From positions 1-55,425 of the forward strand of contig NZ_AUCA01000024.1 in the NCBI RefSeq assembly GCF_000429525.1: DNA of 55,425 nt, read 5' to 3'. A program made the position numbers and the translations under genes. Under the pieces are notes generated by a model. The model was given only the letters and a program-made list of their open reading frames with translations, ran no database searches and was not told where the DNA came from. Below are positions 42,056 through 51,320 of this stretch, one piece after another. The DNA is from Alicyclobacillus contaminans DSM 17975. Its GTDB lineage: Bacteria > Bacillota > Bacilli > Alicyclobacillales > Alicyclobacillaceae. Each line of letters begins with the position of its first letter. The first letter of the stretch is position 1.

Positions 42056-42107
42056 AAGCGTTTTATCTGTGTTCACCCAAAAATATCTGCAGAATGGAGG
42101 TTTGTTG

Positions 42108-43526
42108 ATGTCCGTTCAAGTATCCTCAGGCGAATTGCAGCAAGACCGAGGGAGTGCCCTGTACGTGGCGTTGGTGACCGGTGTGGCAGCCATCGGCGGA
42201 TTTTTGTTTGGCTACGATCAAGGGGTCATTTCAGGGGCCATCGGATTCCTGCAGACACAGTTTCAGATGAGTCCGGGTGTTACCGGGTTCGTGTCGGCGA
42301 GCATCCCCTTGGGGGCCATGATTGGGGTGCTGGTGGCAGGGTTCCTCAGTGACCGGGCTGGAAGAAAACCGGTTCTCCTGTTGGCAGGCGTGCTGTTTGT
42401 CATCTCCAGTCTTGGCTGTGCGGCTGCGAATTCGGTCGCTATGTTGGTGCTGTCGAGGTTGATTGGTGGGCTTGGGATTGGTGTGGCTTCCATGGTCTCT
42501 CCAATGTACATTTCCGAAATTTCACCGGCTCGCATTCGCGGACGCTTGGTCGGTACCAACCAATTGGGGGTCGTTCTCGGTATCTTGATTGTGTACATTG
42601 TCAACGCTGTCATTGCCAATGTGCACACGCAGACGTGGGACCAGTTGGTGGGGTGGCGCTGGATGTTTGGCGTGGGTGCCATACCTGGGCTCCTGTTTTT
42701 CATTCTGCTTTTTTGGGTGCCGGAGAGTCCCCGCTTCATGGTGCAGCAGGGGCAAAGAAACCGGGCGTTTGCCGTGCTGCGGCGGATTAACGGCACAAAC
42801 CTGGCGCATACAGAATTGGATACCATCGCTTCTTCCTTGGAGGCAGAGAAGCAGCAGAGTGGGCGCCTCTCCGAACTGTTCCAGCGCGGGTTGCGCGTGG
42901 CGCTGCTGGTAGCCGTGGTGCTGGCCGTGATGCAGCAATTCACCGGCGTCAGCGCGGTGGCGTACTACGCGCCCATCATCTTCAGGGACAGTGGTGCAGG
43001 GGCGAATGCGTCCTTGATTGAAACCGTCTTCATCGGTGCGTTGAAGGTGATCTTTACGGTGGTCTTGATGTTCCTGATTGACCGTGTCGGCCGCCGCAGC
43101 CTGCTGTTGATGGGTTCAGCGGCCATGGCGGTTTTCCTCATCGCCCTCGGCGTGTCGTTCGCCATGCCGCACATCAGCGTCGGTCTGGTCTTGGCTTGCA
43201 TTCTGCTGCATACCATTGCATTTGAACTGTCCTGGGGCGGGGGCGTGTGGATCATCATTTCCGAGATTTTCCCCACGCGCATTCGCGGCAGGGCCATGGC
43301 CATCGGTTCATTCGCGCTGTGGGGCGCCACGTACCTGGTCACACAGTTCTTCCCAGTGATGATGCACCACTTCGGGGCGACGGTGACATTCTGGGTGTTT
43401 GCCCTCATGTGCATTCTCATGTATTTGTTCACACTGCGTTTCCTGCCAGAAACCAAAGGGAAAACGCTGGAAGAAATCCAAGCGCACTGGCGTTCTTATG
43501 GCGAAAGAGCGCAGATTTCTCTCTAG
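42108..43526 (+). CDS. MFS sugar porter (XylE/GalP/AraE type)
   Basis: A 472-residue, 12-helix proton-sugar symporter of the major facilitator sugar porter family. The signatures are all visible: GGFLFGYDQGVISGA in helix 1, DRAGRKPVLL after helix 2, RLIGGLGIGVASMVSPMYISEISPARIRGRLVG, PESPRFMVQQG, DRVGRRSLLL, and PETKGKTLEEIQAHW at the end. ATG 42108 is 7 bases after GGAGG (42096-42100). Between the GntR gene and the isomerase and behind operator 2, it probably imports glucuronate or galacturonate, although sequence alone allows a neutral sugar. Confidence 0.9.
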   Translation: MSVQVSSGELQQDRGSALYVALVTGVAAIGGFLFGYDQGVISGAIGFLQTQFQMSPGVTGFVSASIPLGAMIGVLVAGFLSDRAGRKPVLLLAGVLFVISSLGCAAANSVAMLVLSRLIGGLGIGVASMVSPMYISEISPARIRGRLVGTNQLGVVLGILIVYIVNAVIANVHTQTWDQLVGWRWMFGVGAIPGLLFFILLFWVPESPRFMVQQGQRNRAFAVLRRINGTNLAHTELDTIASSLEAEKQQSGRLSELFQRGLRVALLVAVVLAVMQQFTGVSAVAYYAPIIFRDSGAGANASLIETVFIGALKVIFTVVLMFLIDRVGRRSLLLMGSAAMAVFLIALGVSFAMPHISVGLVLACILLHTIAFELSWGGGVWIIISEIFPTRIRGRAMAIGSFALWGATYLVTQFFPVMMHHFGATVTFWVFALMCILMYLFTLRFLPETKGKTLEEIQAHWRSYGERAQISL

Positions 43527-43566
43527 TCACAAGAGTTTCGCGACGTCGGTTGGCAGGAGCGGCGCA

Positions 43567-43595
43567 TTGTCAATAGCGTCGGCAACTAGTATACT
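43567..43595 (+). promoter_or_regulatory. Promoter of the uxaC-uxuB-uxuA-kdgK-kdgA operon
   Basis: TTGTCA (43567-43572) and TATACT (43590-43595) are 17 bases apart, a near-consensus sigma-A promoter. Operator 3 begins at the first base of the -10 box, so repressor binding would cover it. Confidence 0.8.
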
Positions 43596-43602
43596 AGTAT
43601 TC
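43590..43602. promoter_or_regulatory. Hexuronate operator 3 (TATAC-TA-GTATTC)
   Basis: TATAC and GTATTC arms around TA, extended on both sides by CTAG (CTAGTATACTAG is itself a palindrome). It overlaps the -10 box of the catabolic operon and shares the core of operators 1 and 2. Confidence 0.72.
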
Positions 43603-43754
43603 GTTCGGGGGTTGCTGGTTGATGAACGGCCGGTTGAGTGGGCATGGTGTTCCACAGCGCGGCGCCGTGCATTTCCTCGCAGCGAAATTCTTGGACCACC
43701 GGATCTGCCGGATGGTTGGCAGATGCGAATTCAGCCATTCGAGGTGTGGGCAGC

Positions 43755-44996
43755 ATGAGCATGGATACAAGCGCGTTACGCGCCATGGTGGAAGACGTGG
43801 TGGACCGTGCCCGGGTCACAGACATGCACACGCATCTGTTCGCGCCCGAGTTTGGGTCTCTCCTGCTCTGCGGGGCAGATGAGCTGCTGACCTTCCACTA
43901 TTTAATTTCGGAGTCATTTCGCGTGCATCGCATGCCGTATTCGGACTTCTGGCGCCTTTCCAAGGCGGAGCAGAGCGCGCAGATTTGGCGGTCTCTCTTT
44001 GTGGAAAACAGTCCGCTCAGTGAAGCCGCTTCCGGCGTGATTTCGGTTGCGCGCCGCCTGGGCTGTGACCCTGCAGCGCTGTCATTGCAATCTTTGCGGG
44101 AGGCACTGCCCAGTCGACCGACGCCAGAGTACGTGCAGCGCGTGCTCGATGCTGCGGGCGTGGACGAAATCGTCATGACCAACGACCCGTTTGATCCGGC
44201 GGAACGCGCCTGTTGGACAGACACATTTCGGTACGATCCGCGATTTTACGCCGCCCTGCGGCTGGATGCCATGATGAACCGTCTGGAGCAGGTATGTCCG
44301 TTGTTGCGAGCGGATGGATACGAGGTGGATCCGCAACTGGGCGGCAAATCTGTACCCGAATTGAAGCGCTTTCTGGAAGCCTGGATTGAGCGGACGCAGC
44401 CAGTCTACGTGGCCTTTTCTGTGGCAGATGACTTTGTGTATCCCGACGGTGGGATTCGCGGCCGGATTCTGGATGAGGTGGTGCTGCCGGTGTGTCGGGA
44501 GCACAAACTGGCGTTGGCGCTCATGGTGGGCGCACGCAGACAGGTGAATCCGCAATTGCAGTTGGCAGGTGACAGCGTTGCGAATGCTTCCGTGCGTCCG
44601 TTGGAGGCGCTTTGTGTCAACCATCCGGACAATCGTTTCCTCGTCACCATGCTATCCAGGGAGAATCAGCACGAGATCGTTGTGGCGGCAAGAAAATTCC
44701 ACAATTTGATGGTTTTCGGCTGCTGGTGGTTTGTGAACACCGATTCGTTGGTGGAGGAAATCACGCGCATGCGCTTGGAACTGCTCGGTCCTACGTTCAT
44801 CGCCCAGCATTCGGATGCCAGGGTGTTGGAACAGTTGATTTACAAATGGGACCGGGTGCGATCCGTGCTCAAACGGGTCCTCGCGGACAAATACGAGCGC
44901 CTCGCTCAGGATGGATGGTGCGTCACTCGCGCGGATGTGGAGCGCGACGTGGATCGCCTCGTCCGCACAAATTTCTGGGACTTCGTGCGCTGGTAG
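43755..44996 (+). CDS. uxaC: Uronate isomerase-like amidohydrolase (divergent UxaC)
   Basis: A 413-residue TIM-barrel protein of the amidohydrolase superfamily. The metal motif VTDMHTHLFAPEFG is near residue 22; ADELLTFHYLISESFRV, VMTNDPFDPAERACW, and FGCWWFVNTDSLVEEITRMRLELLGPTFIAQHSDARVLEQLIYKW follow the glucuronate isomerase plan. It is clearly shorter than classical UxaC (about 465-470) and its HxH motif differs from the usual DxHCHL form. It would convert D-glucuronate to D-fructuronate as the first step of the operon. ATG 43755 has GAGGTG 8 bases upstream. Assignment leans on both motifs and context. Confidence 0.78.
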   Translation: MSMDTSALRAMVEDVVDRARVTDMHTHLFAPEFGSLLLCGADELLTFHYLISESFRVHRMPYSDFWRLSKAEQSAQIWRSLFVENSPLSEAASGVISVARRLGCDPAALSLQSLREALPSRPTPEYVQRVLDAAGVDEIVMTNDPFDPAERACWTDTFRYDPRFYAALRLDAMMNRLEQVCPLLRADGYEVDPQLGGKSVPELKRFLEAWIERTQPVYVAFSVADDFVYPDGGIRGRILDEVVLPVCREHKLALALMVGARRQVNPQLQLAGDSVANASVRPLEALCVNHPDNRFLVTMLSRENQHEIVVAARKFHNLMVFGCWWFVNTDSLVEEITRMRLELLGPTFIAQHSDARVLEQLIYKWDRVRSVLKRVLADKYERLAQDGWCVTRADVERDVDRLVRTNFWDFVRW

Positions 44997-45062
44997 CATT
45001 GGCCGAATCACATCAGGCCGTGCACTCACACCGCAGGCGCAACACAGAGTGAGGTGGACATC

Positions 45063-46718
45063 ATGCCAACGCTGAACTGGGAGGGACTGAAGCAGGCCGC
45101 CGAATGGGACCGCGCCGACATTCGGCGCCCTGCATTTGACGTGGCGCAGATGGTGGCCAAGACGAAGGAAGCCCCCATCTGGCTGCACATCGGCGGTGGC
45201 AATCTGTTCCGCGGATTCATTGCCCCGCTGCAGCAGGTGCTGTTGGACAGAGGCGTGGTGGAGCAGGGCATCGTGGTCGTCTCTCCGTATGACGAGGAGA
45301 TTGTGCAGCGGGTGTACCGCCCGCATGACAACCTGGTATTGTTGGTGCGGCTTCATCCGGACGGGCGCCAGGATCGGACCGTGGTGGCCAGCGTGGCCGA
45401 AAGCTTGGTTGGCGATCCGGCCCACTTCGCGGATTGGCAGCGTCTCCGGCAGATTTTCACCGCTCCGTCGCTGCGCATGGTGAGCTTCACCATCACAGAG
45501 AAGGGCTACAGCGTCACCGACCTGACCGGGGCGTGGTTGCCGGATGTGGCGGCGGATCTGGAACAGGGGCCCGCAGCGCCTCGCAACACCATGGCGAAGG
45601 TGACCGCACTCGCGTACGAGCGATATCTGGCGGGAGGCTTGCCCGTGGCGCTTGTCAGCATGGACAACTGTTCGAAGAACGGCGATAAGCTCCAGTCTGC
45701 CGTTACGGCCATCGCTGAAGCGTGGGCCGAGCGCGGATGGGTTGAGCGGGCCTTTCTCGATTACCTGACGGATTCCGACCGGGTGTCGTTTCCGTGGTCC
45801 ATGGTGGACAAAATCACACCCGGTCCGTCGCCGTTGGTGCGGGACACCCTGGCCGATCTCGGGGTGGCGGACATGGACATCATCCGCACGCGCCGCAACA
45901 CCCAAATCGCCCCGTTTGTGAACGCGGAGGTGCCGCAATATCTGGTGATTGAAGATTGGTTTCCCAATGGTCGGATTCCCCTGGCGGACGCCGGCGTCTG
46001 GTTCACCGACCGAGACACCGTCGAGAAGGTGGAGCGGATGAAAGTCACCACCTGTCTGAACCCGCTGCACACCGCTCTCGCCATCTTTGGCTGCCTCCTC
46101 GGACATCCGTCCATCGCGGCGACAATGCGGGACGACGCGCTGCGCCGGTTGGTGGAATGCATCGGATACGAAGAGGGGTTGCCGGTGGTTGCCAATCCCG
46201 GCATCATTCGACCAGAGGCGTTCCTGCGCGAAGTGTTGACGCAGCGTTTGCCCAATCCGTATCTGCCGGACACACCGCAGCGGATTGCGACGGACACCTC
46301 TCAGAAGATGCCCATCCGTTTCGGAGAGACGCTGAAGGCCTACCACGCCAGGGATGATCTGGACATCCGGTCACTGCGCGGCATCCCGCTGGTGATTGCG
46401 GGGTGGTTCAGGTACCTGATGGGCGTCGACGATGACGGCGCCGCCATGCCGCTGAGTCCAGATCCGATGCTGGAGACGCTGCGCGCGCCCTTGGCCGGGG
46501 TGACATGGGGCCAGCCCGCATCGTACACGGGACAACTCCGCCCACTCCTCGAGAATGAGCGGCTGTTCGGTGTGAATCTATGCGCTGTGGGGTTAGCCGA
46601 CCGGATTGAGCGCGACTTTCTCGCGCTGATGGCGGGCAAACACGCTGTGCGAGAGACGTTGGCTCGGGCGTTTGCCCAGGCTGCGTACCCAGGCAGGAGA
46701 GGAGCGAATCCATCATGA
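45063..46718 (+). CDS. uxuB: Fructuronate reductase, mannitol dehydrogenase family
   Basis: A 551-residue polyol-dehydrogenase-family enzyme that reduces fructuronate to mannonate with [17 protein letters not shown] (residues 43-55) is the cofactor-binding motif; [28 protein letters not shown] and [21 protein letters not shown] follow the long-chain mannitol dehydrogenase layout, with the catalytic lysine in [11 protein letters not shown]. It is a little longer than E. coli UxuB, as in other Bacilli. ATG 45063 follows GAGGTG and is preferred to GTG 45054, which lies within that site. Its end overlaps uxuA by four bases. Confidence 0.85.
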   Translation: MPTLNWEGLKQAAEWDRADIRRPAFDVAQMVAKTKEAPIWLHIGGGNLFRGFIAPLQQVLLDRGVVEQGIVVVSPYDEEIVQRVYRPHDNLVLLVRLHPDGRQDRTVVASVAESLVGDPAHFADWQRLRQIFTAPSLRMVSFTITEKGYSVTDLTGAWLPDVAADLEQGPAAPRNTMAKVTALAYERYLAGGLPVALVSMDNCSKNGDKLQSAVTAIAEAWAERGWVERAFLDYLTDSDRVSFPWSMVDKITPGPSPLVRDTLADLGVADMDIIRTRRNTQIAPFVNAEVPQYLVIEDWFPNGRIPLADAGVWFTDRDTVEKVERMKVTTCLNPLHTALAIFGCLLGHPSIAATMRDDALRRLVECIGYEEGLPVVANPGIIRPEAFLREVLTQRLPNPYLPDTPQRIATDTSQKMPIRFGETLKAYHARDDLDIRSLRGIPLVIAGWFRYLMGVDDDGAAMPLSPDPMLETLRAPLAGVTWGQPASYTGQLRPLLENERLFGVNLCAVGLADRIERDFLALMAGKHAVRETLARAFAQAAYPGRRGANPS

Positions 46719-47839
46719 AAATGACCTTTCGGTGGTTCGGGGAACAGGATGATGCGGTCAGGCTGGAGCAGATTCGGCAGATTCCGGGCGTTACGGGCAT
46801 TGTGGGCGCCCTTTACGACGTGCCCGTGGGCGAAGTGTGGCCGCTGGACAAAATTCAGGCATTGAAACGACAGGTGGAACGGGCCGGGCTTGAACTGGAG
46901 GTCATTGAAAGCGTCAACGTCCACGAGGATATCAAGCTGGGGCTGCCCACGCGCGATCGATACATTCAGAACTATCAGCAGACCCTTCGCCATCTGGCGC
47001 AGGCCGGGATCAAGGTCGTCTGCTACAACTTCATGCCTGTGTTCGACTGGTTGCGCACCGACTTGGCGAAGCGGCTCCCGGACGGTTCGGAAGTGTTGTA
47101 CTATGACCACCGCGCGGTGGAACGCATCCAACCGGACACGCTCGTCGCGGAGATGGCGCAAAACGCCAACGGATTCACGCTGCCGGGATGGGAACTCGAC
47201 AGGCTGCGGGCGCTGGAACGGGTGCTTCACCAGTATCGGGAGGTGGACGAGGAACGGCTGTTCGACAATCTCCAATACTTCCTTGAACGGGTGATTCCGG
47301 TTTGCGAGGAGGTTGGGATTCGATTGGCGATACACCCGGACGATCCGCCCTGGTCCGTGTTCGGCCTGCCGCGAATTGTAACCTGTCGGGAGCACCTCGA
47401 CCGAATTGTGCGCATGGTGGACAGCCCCGCGAATGGTCTCACGCTCTGCAGCGGCGCGCTCGGCGTCAATCCAGACAACGATATCCCCGCCATGGTGCGG
47501 TATTTCGGTGCCATGGGCCGGATTCATTTCGCACATGTGCGCAACGTGAAAATCCTCGGCGACAAATGGTTTCACGAAGTGTCCCACCTGTCGTCCGACG
47601 GCTCTCTCGACCTGTTCGAGATTATGAAGGCCTACCATGAGATTGGCTTTGACGGATACATGCGACCGGACCACGGACGCATGATTTGGGGAGAAAAGGG
47701 CAGGCCGGGATATGGATTGTACGACCGAGCGCTCGGCATTGCCTATCTGAACGGTCTGTGGGAGGCCATTGGCAAGCTGTCGTCTCCCAGGCAGCCATGG
47801 ACCGCAGGCGGAAAGGAGGGCGTCACATGCCCGACGTGA
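46715..47839 (+). CDS. uxuA: Mannonate dehydratase
   Basis: A 374-residue TIM-barrel dehydratase forming 2-keto-3-deoxygluconate from mannonate. [31 protein letters not shown] opens the protein exactly as in Uxu[66 protein letters not shown] and [14 protein letters not shown] include the metal ligands (His and Cys). The ATG overlaps the uxuB stop and the 3' end overlaps kdgK by 13 bases, showing tight coupling within the operon. Confidence 0.94.
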   Translation: MKMTFRWFGEQDDAVRLEQIRQIPGVTGIVGALYDVPVGEVWPLDKIQALKRQVERAGLELEVIESVNVHEDIKLGLPTRDRYIQNYQQTLRHLAQAGIKVVCYNFMPVFDWLRTDLAKRLPDGSEVLYYDHRAVERIQPDTLVAEMAQNANGFTLPGWELDRLRALERVLHQYREVDEERLFDNLQYFLERVIPVCEEVGIRLAIHPDDPPWSVFGLPRIVTCREHLDRIVRMVDSPANGLTLCSGALGVNPDNDIPAMVRYFGAMGRIHFAHVRNVKILGDKWFHEVSHLSSDGSLDLFEIMKAYHEIGFDGYMRPDHGRMIWGEKGRPGYGLYDRALGIAYLNGLWEAIGKLSSPRQPWTAGGKEGVTCPT

Positions 47840-48777
47840 TCACTTTGGGAGAGTCCATGGTCCTCCTGACGCCTGATGAACCAGGACCGCTCAAACACGT
47901 CCAGACCTTCTCTAAACGGGTGGGCGGCGCGGAGTCCAATGTCGCCATCGCCCTCTGCAGATTGGGCCACACGGCTGGGTGGATCAGCAGGCTCGGTCGG
48001 GATCCCTTCGGCGAATTCATTCTGTCCACCATTCGCGGAGAAGGCGTGGACACCACCTGGGTTTCCTTTTCGGACGAACGGCCGACGGGTGTGATGTTCA
48101 AGGAACGCCTGGGGTGGAGTGGAACCAACGTCTATTACTATCGAACCGGTTCTGCCGCCAGCCACCTGCAGCCGGACGACATACCGCCGGACTACCTCGC
48201 CACCGCCGGATTTCTCCATATCACCGGCATTACACCCGCGCTCAGCGCCGATGCGCTGGCGACCGTCCGGCACGCCGTCCGAGTGGCCCGGCAGCACGGC
48301 GTACAGGTGTGCCTCGATCCGAACATTCGTCGCAAACTTTGGACGCCGGAAGAAGCACGAGAGACGCTGTGCTCACTGCTGCAGGACGTGGACATCTGTC
48401 TGCCCGGCCAGGATGAGGCGGAACTTTTGACGGGCCATCACCGGCCGGAGGATCAAGCTGCGGCGCTGATGGCAGCCGGCCCCTCGTGTGTGGTCATCAA
48501 ACTGGAGGACAAACGCGTATACTATCGCTCTGCGTCCGACTCAGGCGTGGTACCGGCGCCAAAGGTGCATGACGTCGTGGACACCGTCGGTGCGGGCGAC
48601 GGGTTCGCCGCCGGTTTTCTCTCCGGGCTTCTCGACGGCCTGTCGTTGCGGGATGCGGTGGTCCGTGGCTCCGTGGTGGGGGCGTTCGCGCTGCGGAGCC
48701 CCGGTGATTTCGAGGGCTATCCAACGCGGCGGGAACTGGATGGATGGTTCGCAGGCAGACGGGAGGTGGAACGGTGA
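47827..48777 (+). CDS. kdgK: 2-keto-3-deoxygluconate kinase
   Basis: A 316-residue PfkB-family kinase that makes KDPG from KDG and [48 protein letters not shown] and [16 protein letters not shown] match KDG kinases, and [16 protein letters not shown] is the ATP/anion-hole motif with the catalytic aspartate. The ATG follows GGAAAGGAGG inside the end of uxuA. Its stop overlaps the start of the aldolase gene. Confidence 0.9.
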   Translation: MPDVITLGESMVLLTPDEPGPLKHVQTFSKRVGGAESNVAIALCRLGHTAGWISRLGRDPFGEFILSTIRGEGVDTTWVSFSDERPTGVMFKERLGWSGTNVYYYRTGSAASHLQPDDIPPDYLATAGFLHITGITPALSADALATVRHAVRVARQHGVQVCLDPNIRRKLWTPEEARETLCSLLQDVDICLPGQDEAELLTGHHRPEDQAAALMAAGPSCVVIKLEDKRVYYRSASDSGVVPAPKVHDVVDTVGAGDGFAAGFLSGLLDGLSLRDAVVRGSVVGAFALRSPGDFEGYPTRRELDGWFAGRREVER

Positions 48778-49394
48778 TGGACGAATTGCTGCGAAGCGCT
48801 CGGTTGATTGCCATTCTGAGAAAGCTGCCGTTTTCGCACATGGCGGCGGCGGGGGAGGCGCTGTACGCCGGCGGTGTGCGCCTGGCGGAGGTGACGATGG
48901 AGTCGGACAACGCGCTTGCCGCCATCGACGTGCTCCGCCAACAGGGGCTGACCGTTGGCGCCGGCACGGTACTCGACGGCGAGACCGCCGAGCGCGCTAT
49001 TGCCCACGGCGCCGTGTTCTTGGTCACCCCGTGCATTCGGGCGGATGTCATTGAAACCGCGCGGAAGCACCGGGTACCGGTGATCACGGGGACGCTGACG
49101 CCGACGGAAATCTGGACGGCGTACGAACTCGGATCGACCTATGTGAAAGTATTTCCCGCTGGCTCACTGGGGCCGGCCTACATCCGCGATGTGATGGGGC
49201 CACTGGGGCACGTGCCGCTGGTGCCGTCCGGCGGCGTGACCCTGGACAACGCGCGGTCGTTCCTCGATGCGGGAGCCATCGCGGTTGGCGTGGGCAGCGC
49301 GCTCACCGACCGGAAACTGTTGGAGAATCATGACTTCGCGGGGTTGGCCGAACGGGCCCGGGCCTACGTGCGGGCGGTGGCGGCGGGGGTGTGA
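48777..49394 (+). CDS. kdgA: KDPG/KHG aldolase
   Basis: A 205-residue class I aldolase that cleaves 2-keto-3-deoxy-6-phosphogluconate to pyruvate and glyceraldehyde-3-phosphate. The Schiff-base lysine is K124 in STYVKVFPAG and the catalytic glutamate E38 in LAEVTMES; VGAGTVLD, FLVTPCI and PSGGVTLDNARSFLDAGAIAVGVGSAL are standard. GGGAGGTGG (48760-48768) serves ATG 48777; a GTG three bases earlier is possible. It is the last gene of the hexuronate operon and is followed by a GAAAA-looped hairpin. Confidence 0.93.
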   Translation: MDELLRSARLIAILRKLPFSHMAAAGEALYAGGVRLAEVTMESDNALAAIDVLRQQGLTVGAGTVLDGETAERAIAHGAVFLVTPCIRADVIETARKHRVPVITGTLTPTEIWTAYELGSTYVKVFPAGSLGPAYIRDVMGPLGHVPLVPSGGVTLDNARSFLDAGAIAVGVGSALTDRKLLENHDFAGLAERARAYVRAVAAGV

Positions 49395-49399
49395 TGATC

Positions 49400-49422
49400 G
49401 AAGGGGATGAAAAATCCCCTTC
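49400..49422 (+). terminator. Hairpin after kdgA
   Basis: A perfect 9-bp stem GAAGGGGAT (49400-49408)/ATCCCCTTC (49414-49422) with a GAAAA loop starts 5 bases after the kdgA stop. No T-run follows. A shorter GGAT-CGAA-AATCC echo occurs about 20 bases later. Confidence 0.6.
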
Positions 49423-49529
49423 AACCGCCATCCTAATGAAGGATCGAAAATCCCACGTTTGTCTCAATCAAAGTGTCTCCCCAATCATTCAGAACAAACT
49501 ATACCTCGCTGCCTGACAAAATCCGAAAT

Positions 49530-50735
49530 TCAGCAAAACGTCTGGCGAAAATTGTTGATTAGTTCTGAAAGATGGATGCATGATTCTGTAGAAAAAGTGT
49601 TTAAGACGTTGTATACTTCATCTCCAAGCATAGACTGGGCAGCAAGCAAACATTCCCGTGCCAGTTCACGGTTGTTTGCGGAGTTGTGAACTATGGCCTT
49701 CCATAGGAACAGACGTCCAGACAGACGAAGATCCGTATCCTTCGCTAAAATAAGTGCCTGATTCGCGTGGTAGAGGGCTTCATCGAATGCCTGTTCAGCG
49801 CATGATAGCCGAACGTATTCCTCTAAGAGCCTGGCCTTGTTCTCCGTGTAGTTCATCTGAGTGTAGTAGTTAAGGCATTTGTCCAGGCTATCTCGAGCTT
49901 GTATGTAGTTACCACCATCTATCCACAAGGCGCATATGTTGTGTTGGCACTCATGGTACCTTTTTGAATCATATATTAGATAGATGTCCATGGCCTTTTG
50001 GAAGTACTTAAATGATTCGCTCCATCTCTTAAGGTGTCTATAACATATGCCCATGCCATGGTAACACCTAGCCATTATCTTCGAGTTGTTGTCTTCCAAT
50101 GCAAGGATTAAGCCTTGCTCAAAGGCATCTAATGCCTCGGGAATATCCTCAGATTCGATGAGAGTGCTACCTAGATTTACCCAACAACGCATTACAAAAT
50201 GTGCAGGAGCGTTGCGTCGAATGATCTCTTTATACACCCACGATGACCTATCATACAATTTAAGGCTAAAATAGCAATTGCCTAATCGAGTTGCTGCTTC
50301 CCAGTACATTGCAGAGGGATGTGTTGTCTCAGTCGTTGACCAAGACACGGAAGTCGACAAAGCATCCAACAGTTCAGGTGTGTATTTAGATATATTACTC
50401 CAAGCTATCACACTCTCTAACATCTTATCTGTCATTTTGAAACCATGAAATATTGACCATGCCTTCGTAAGTTTTGCCACATCACCATTAGCCTTTCCTT
50501 TTTGAAGTAGACGTTCAGCTTCGTTAACTTTATCTTTGGCATGCAGGTAAGGTAACAGTGATTCGAACGATGTTCCAAGACGTTCAGCAAGTAGACGAAG
50601 CGTATTTACTGATGGTGAGACTCTACCGTGTTCAATCTGGCTAAGATACGAACGATCAAAAAGCCCGTCGGCAACTTCAGATTGGGTGAGTCCTTTACTT
50701 AACCGGATACGGCGAATCTCCTTCCCGATTTCCAT
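49530..50735 (-). CDS. XRE-type regulator with TPR domain (RRNPP-like architecture)
   Basis: A 401-residue protein. Residues 5-60 are a helix-turn-helix (IGKEIRRIRLSKGLTQSEVADGLFDRSYLSQIEHGRVSPSVNTLRLLAERLG). From about 130 on, helix pairs of tetratricopeptide type repeat: AATRLGNCYFSLKLYDRSSWVYKE, CWVNLGSTLIESEDIPEALDAFEQG, ARCYHGMGICYRHLKRWSESFKYFQKAMDIY. This is the layout of peptide-sensing PlcR/Rgg-type regulators. The gene and its surroundings are visibly richer in A and T than the rest of the window, with AT-ending codons, suggesting transfer. GAGGTGAG before the ATG is a good ribosome site. Targets and any peptide partner are unknown. Confidence 0.82.
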   Translation of the reverse strand: MEIGKEIRRIRLSKGLTQSEVADGLFDRSYLSQIEHGRVSPSVNTLRLLAERLGTSFESLLPYLHAKDKVNEAERLLQKGKANGDVAKLTKAWSIFHGFKMTDKMLESVIAWSNISKYTPELLDALSTSVSWSTTETTHPSAMYWEAATRLGNCYFSLKLYDRSSWVYKEIIRRNAPAHFVMRCWVNLGSTLIESEDIPEALDAFEQGLILALEDNNSKIMARCYHGMGICYRHLKRWSESFKYFQKAMDIYLIYDSKRYHECQHNICALWIDGGNYIQARDSLDKCLNYYTQMNYTENKARLLEEYVRLSCAEQAFDEALYHANQALILAKDTDLRLSGRLFLWKAIVHNSANNRELARECLLAAQSMLGDEVYNVLNTFSTESCIHLSELINNFRQTFC

Positions 50736-51149
50736 ATAATTCTCACCTCATAGATGTGAAATCTGTAAAATGTACAGTGTGGTTCGTGTGTATATACGTA
50801 CTTCTTTGACGATTGTCGCAAATTTAGAATCAACACAGGGTTGTCTTGGAGACTCATTTCCAGGACATGTACAGCGCTAGCACAAAACTTATTTCACACA
50901 CTTTTTTCTCACATCCTGTTGTATTTTCGCCTTTGGCAAAGTCTAAAACGTCAGCGTTCACTTTCCACATTATACAATAGTCTGGATATTCGTGATACAT
51001 CTGTGTTGCGACATGAACTGACTGATATATTACTATCTGTGTTAGATATAGACTTTGTAACAAGTGTTAGTAAAGTTAACGCACGGTAGTGATGAGACTG
51101 TCCTATATTTAAGTCGTTGGGACCAATTCTGGCTAAAGGGTGGTGAACG
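50736..51149. other. AT-rich intergenic region without a convincing gene
   Basis: Between the XRE-TPR gene and the small ORF at 51150. It contains several short open frames on both strands (the longest about 80 codons, from a TTG at 50841 without a spaced ribosome site) and TATATA/TTGACG fragments that could be promoter parts for the leftward regulator. Nothing could be assigned firmly. Confidence 0.45.
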
Positions 51150-51200
51150 ATGCAAAAAAAACGAAGATATTTCAACTCATTGCGAAGCATTAGAGCTTAA
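51150..51200 (+). CDS. 16-codon basic small ORF
   Basis: ATG 51150 follows an AAAGGGTGGTGA ribosome site at good spacing and encodes MQKKRRYFNSLRSIRA, a very basic peptide with seven Lys/Arg residues. Its last codons and stop lie within a hairpin (51182-51217). It is too short to be called confidently. It could be a leader peptide for the membrane glycosyltransferase gene, a signal-peptide gene for the neighbouring TPR regulator, or a chance frame. Confidence 0.3.
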   Translation: MQKKRRYFNSLRSIRA

Positions 51201-51217
51201 ACAACATGATGCTTCGC
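51182..51217. repeat. Inverted repeat overlapping the small ORF stop
   Basis: Perfect 9-base arms GCGAAGCAT (51182-51190) and ATGCTTCGC (51209-51217) with an 18-base loop that contains the TAA of the 16-codon ORF. No T-run follows, so a terminator is doubtful; an attenuator-like or binding-site role is possible. Confidence 0.5.
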
Positions 51218-51320
51218 GCCAGCTGCATATCTAAAAGGTGGATATATTTTCTCGTTTGTTGTTATGTAATATGGTTTCCGATTCATCAGTATGTATAAAT
51301 TATTTGTCAAGGGGTTCAGC

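Noticed and set aside
44652-46346. A 564-codon minus-strand frame across uxaC and uxuB
   Set aside because: Antisense to two clear enzymes; the translation has shadow-type composition and no domain.
50841-51089. An 82-codon frame in the AT-rich gap, considered as a peptide precursor for the TPR regulator
   Set aside because: TTG start with AGGG directly abutting it, no signal peptide, and no recognisable mature-peptide region.
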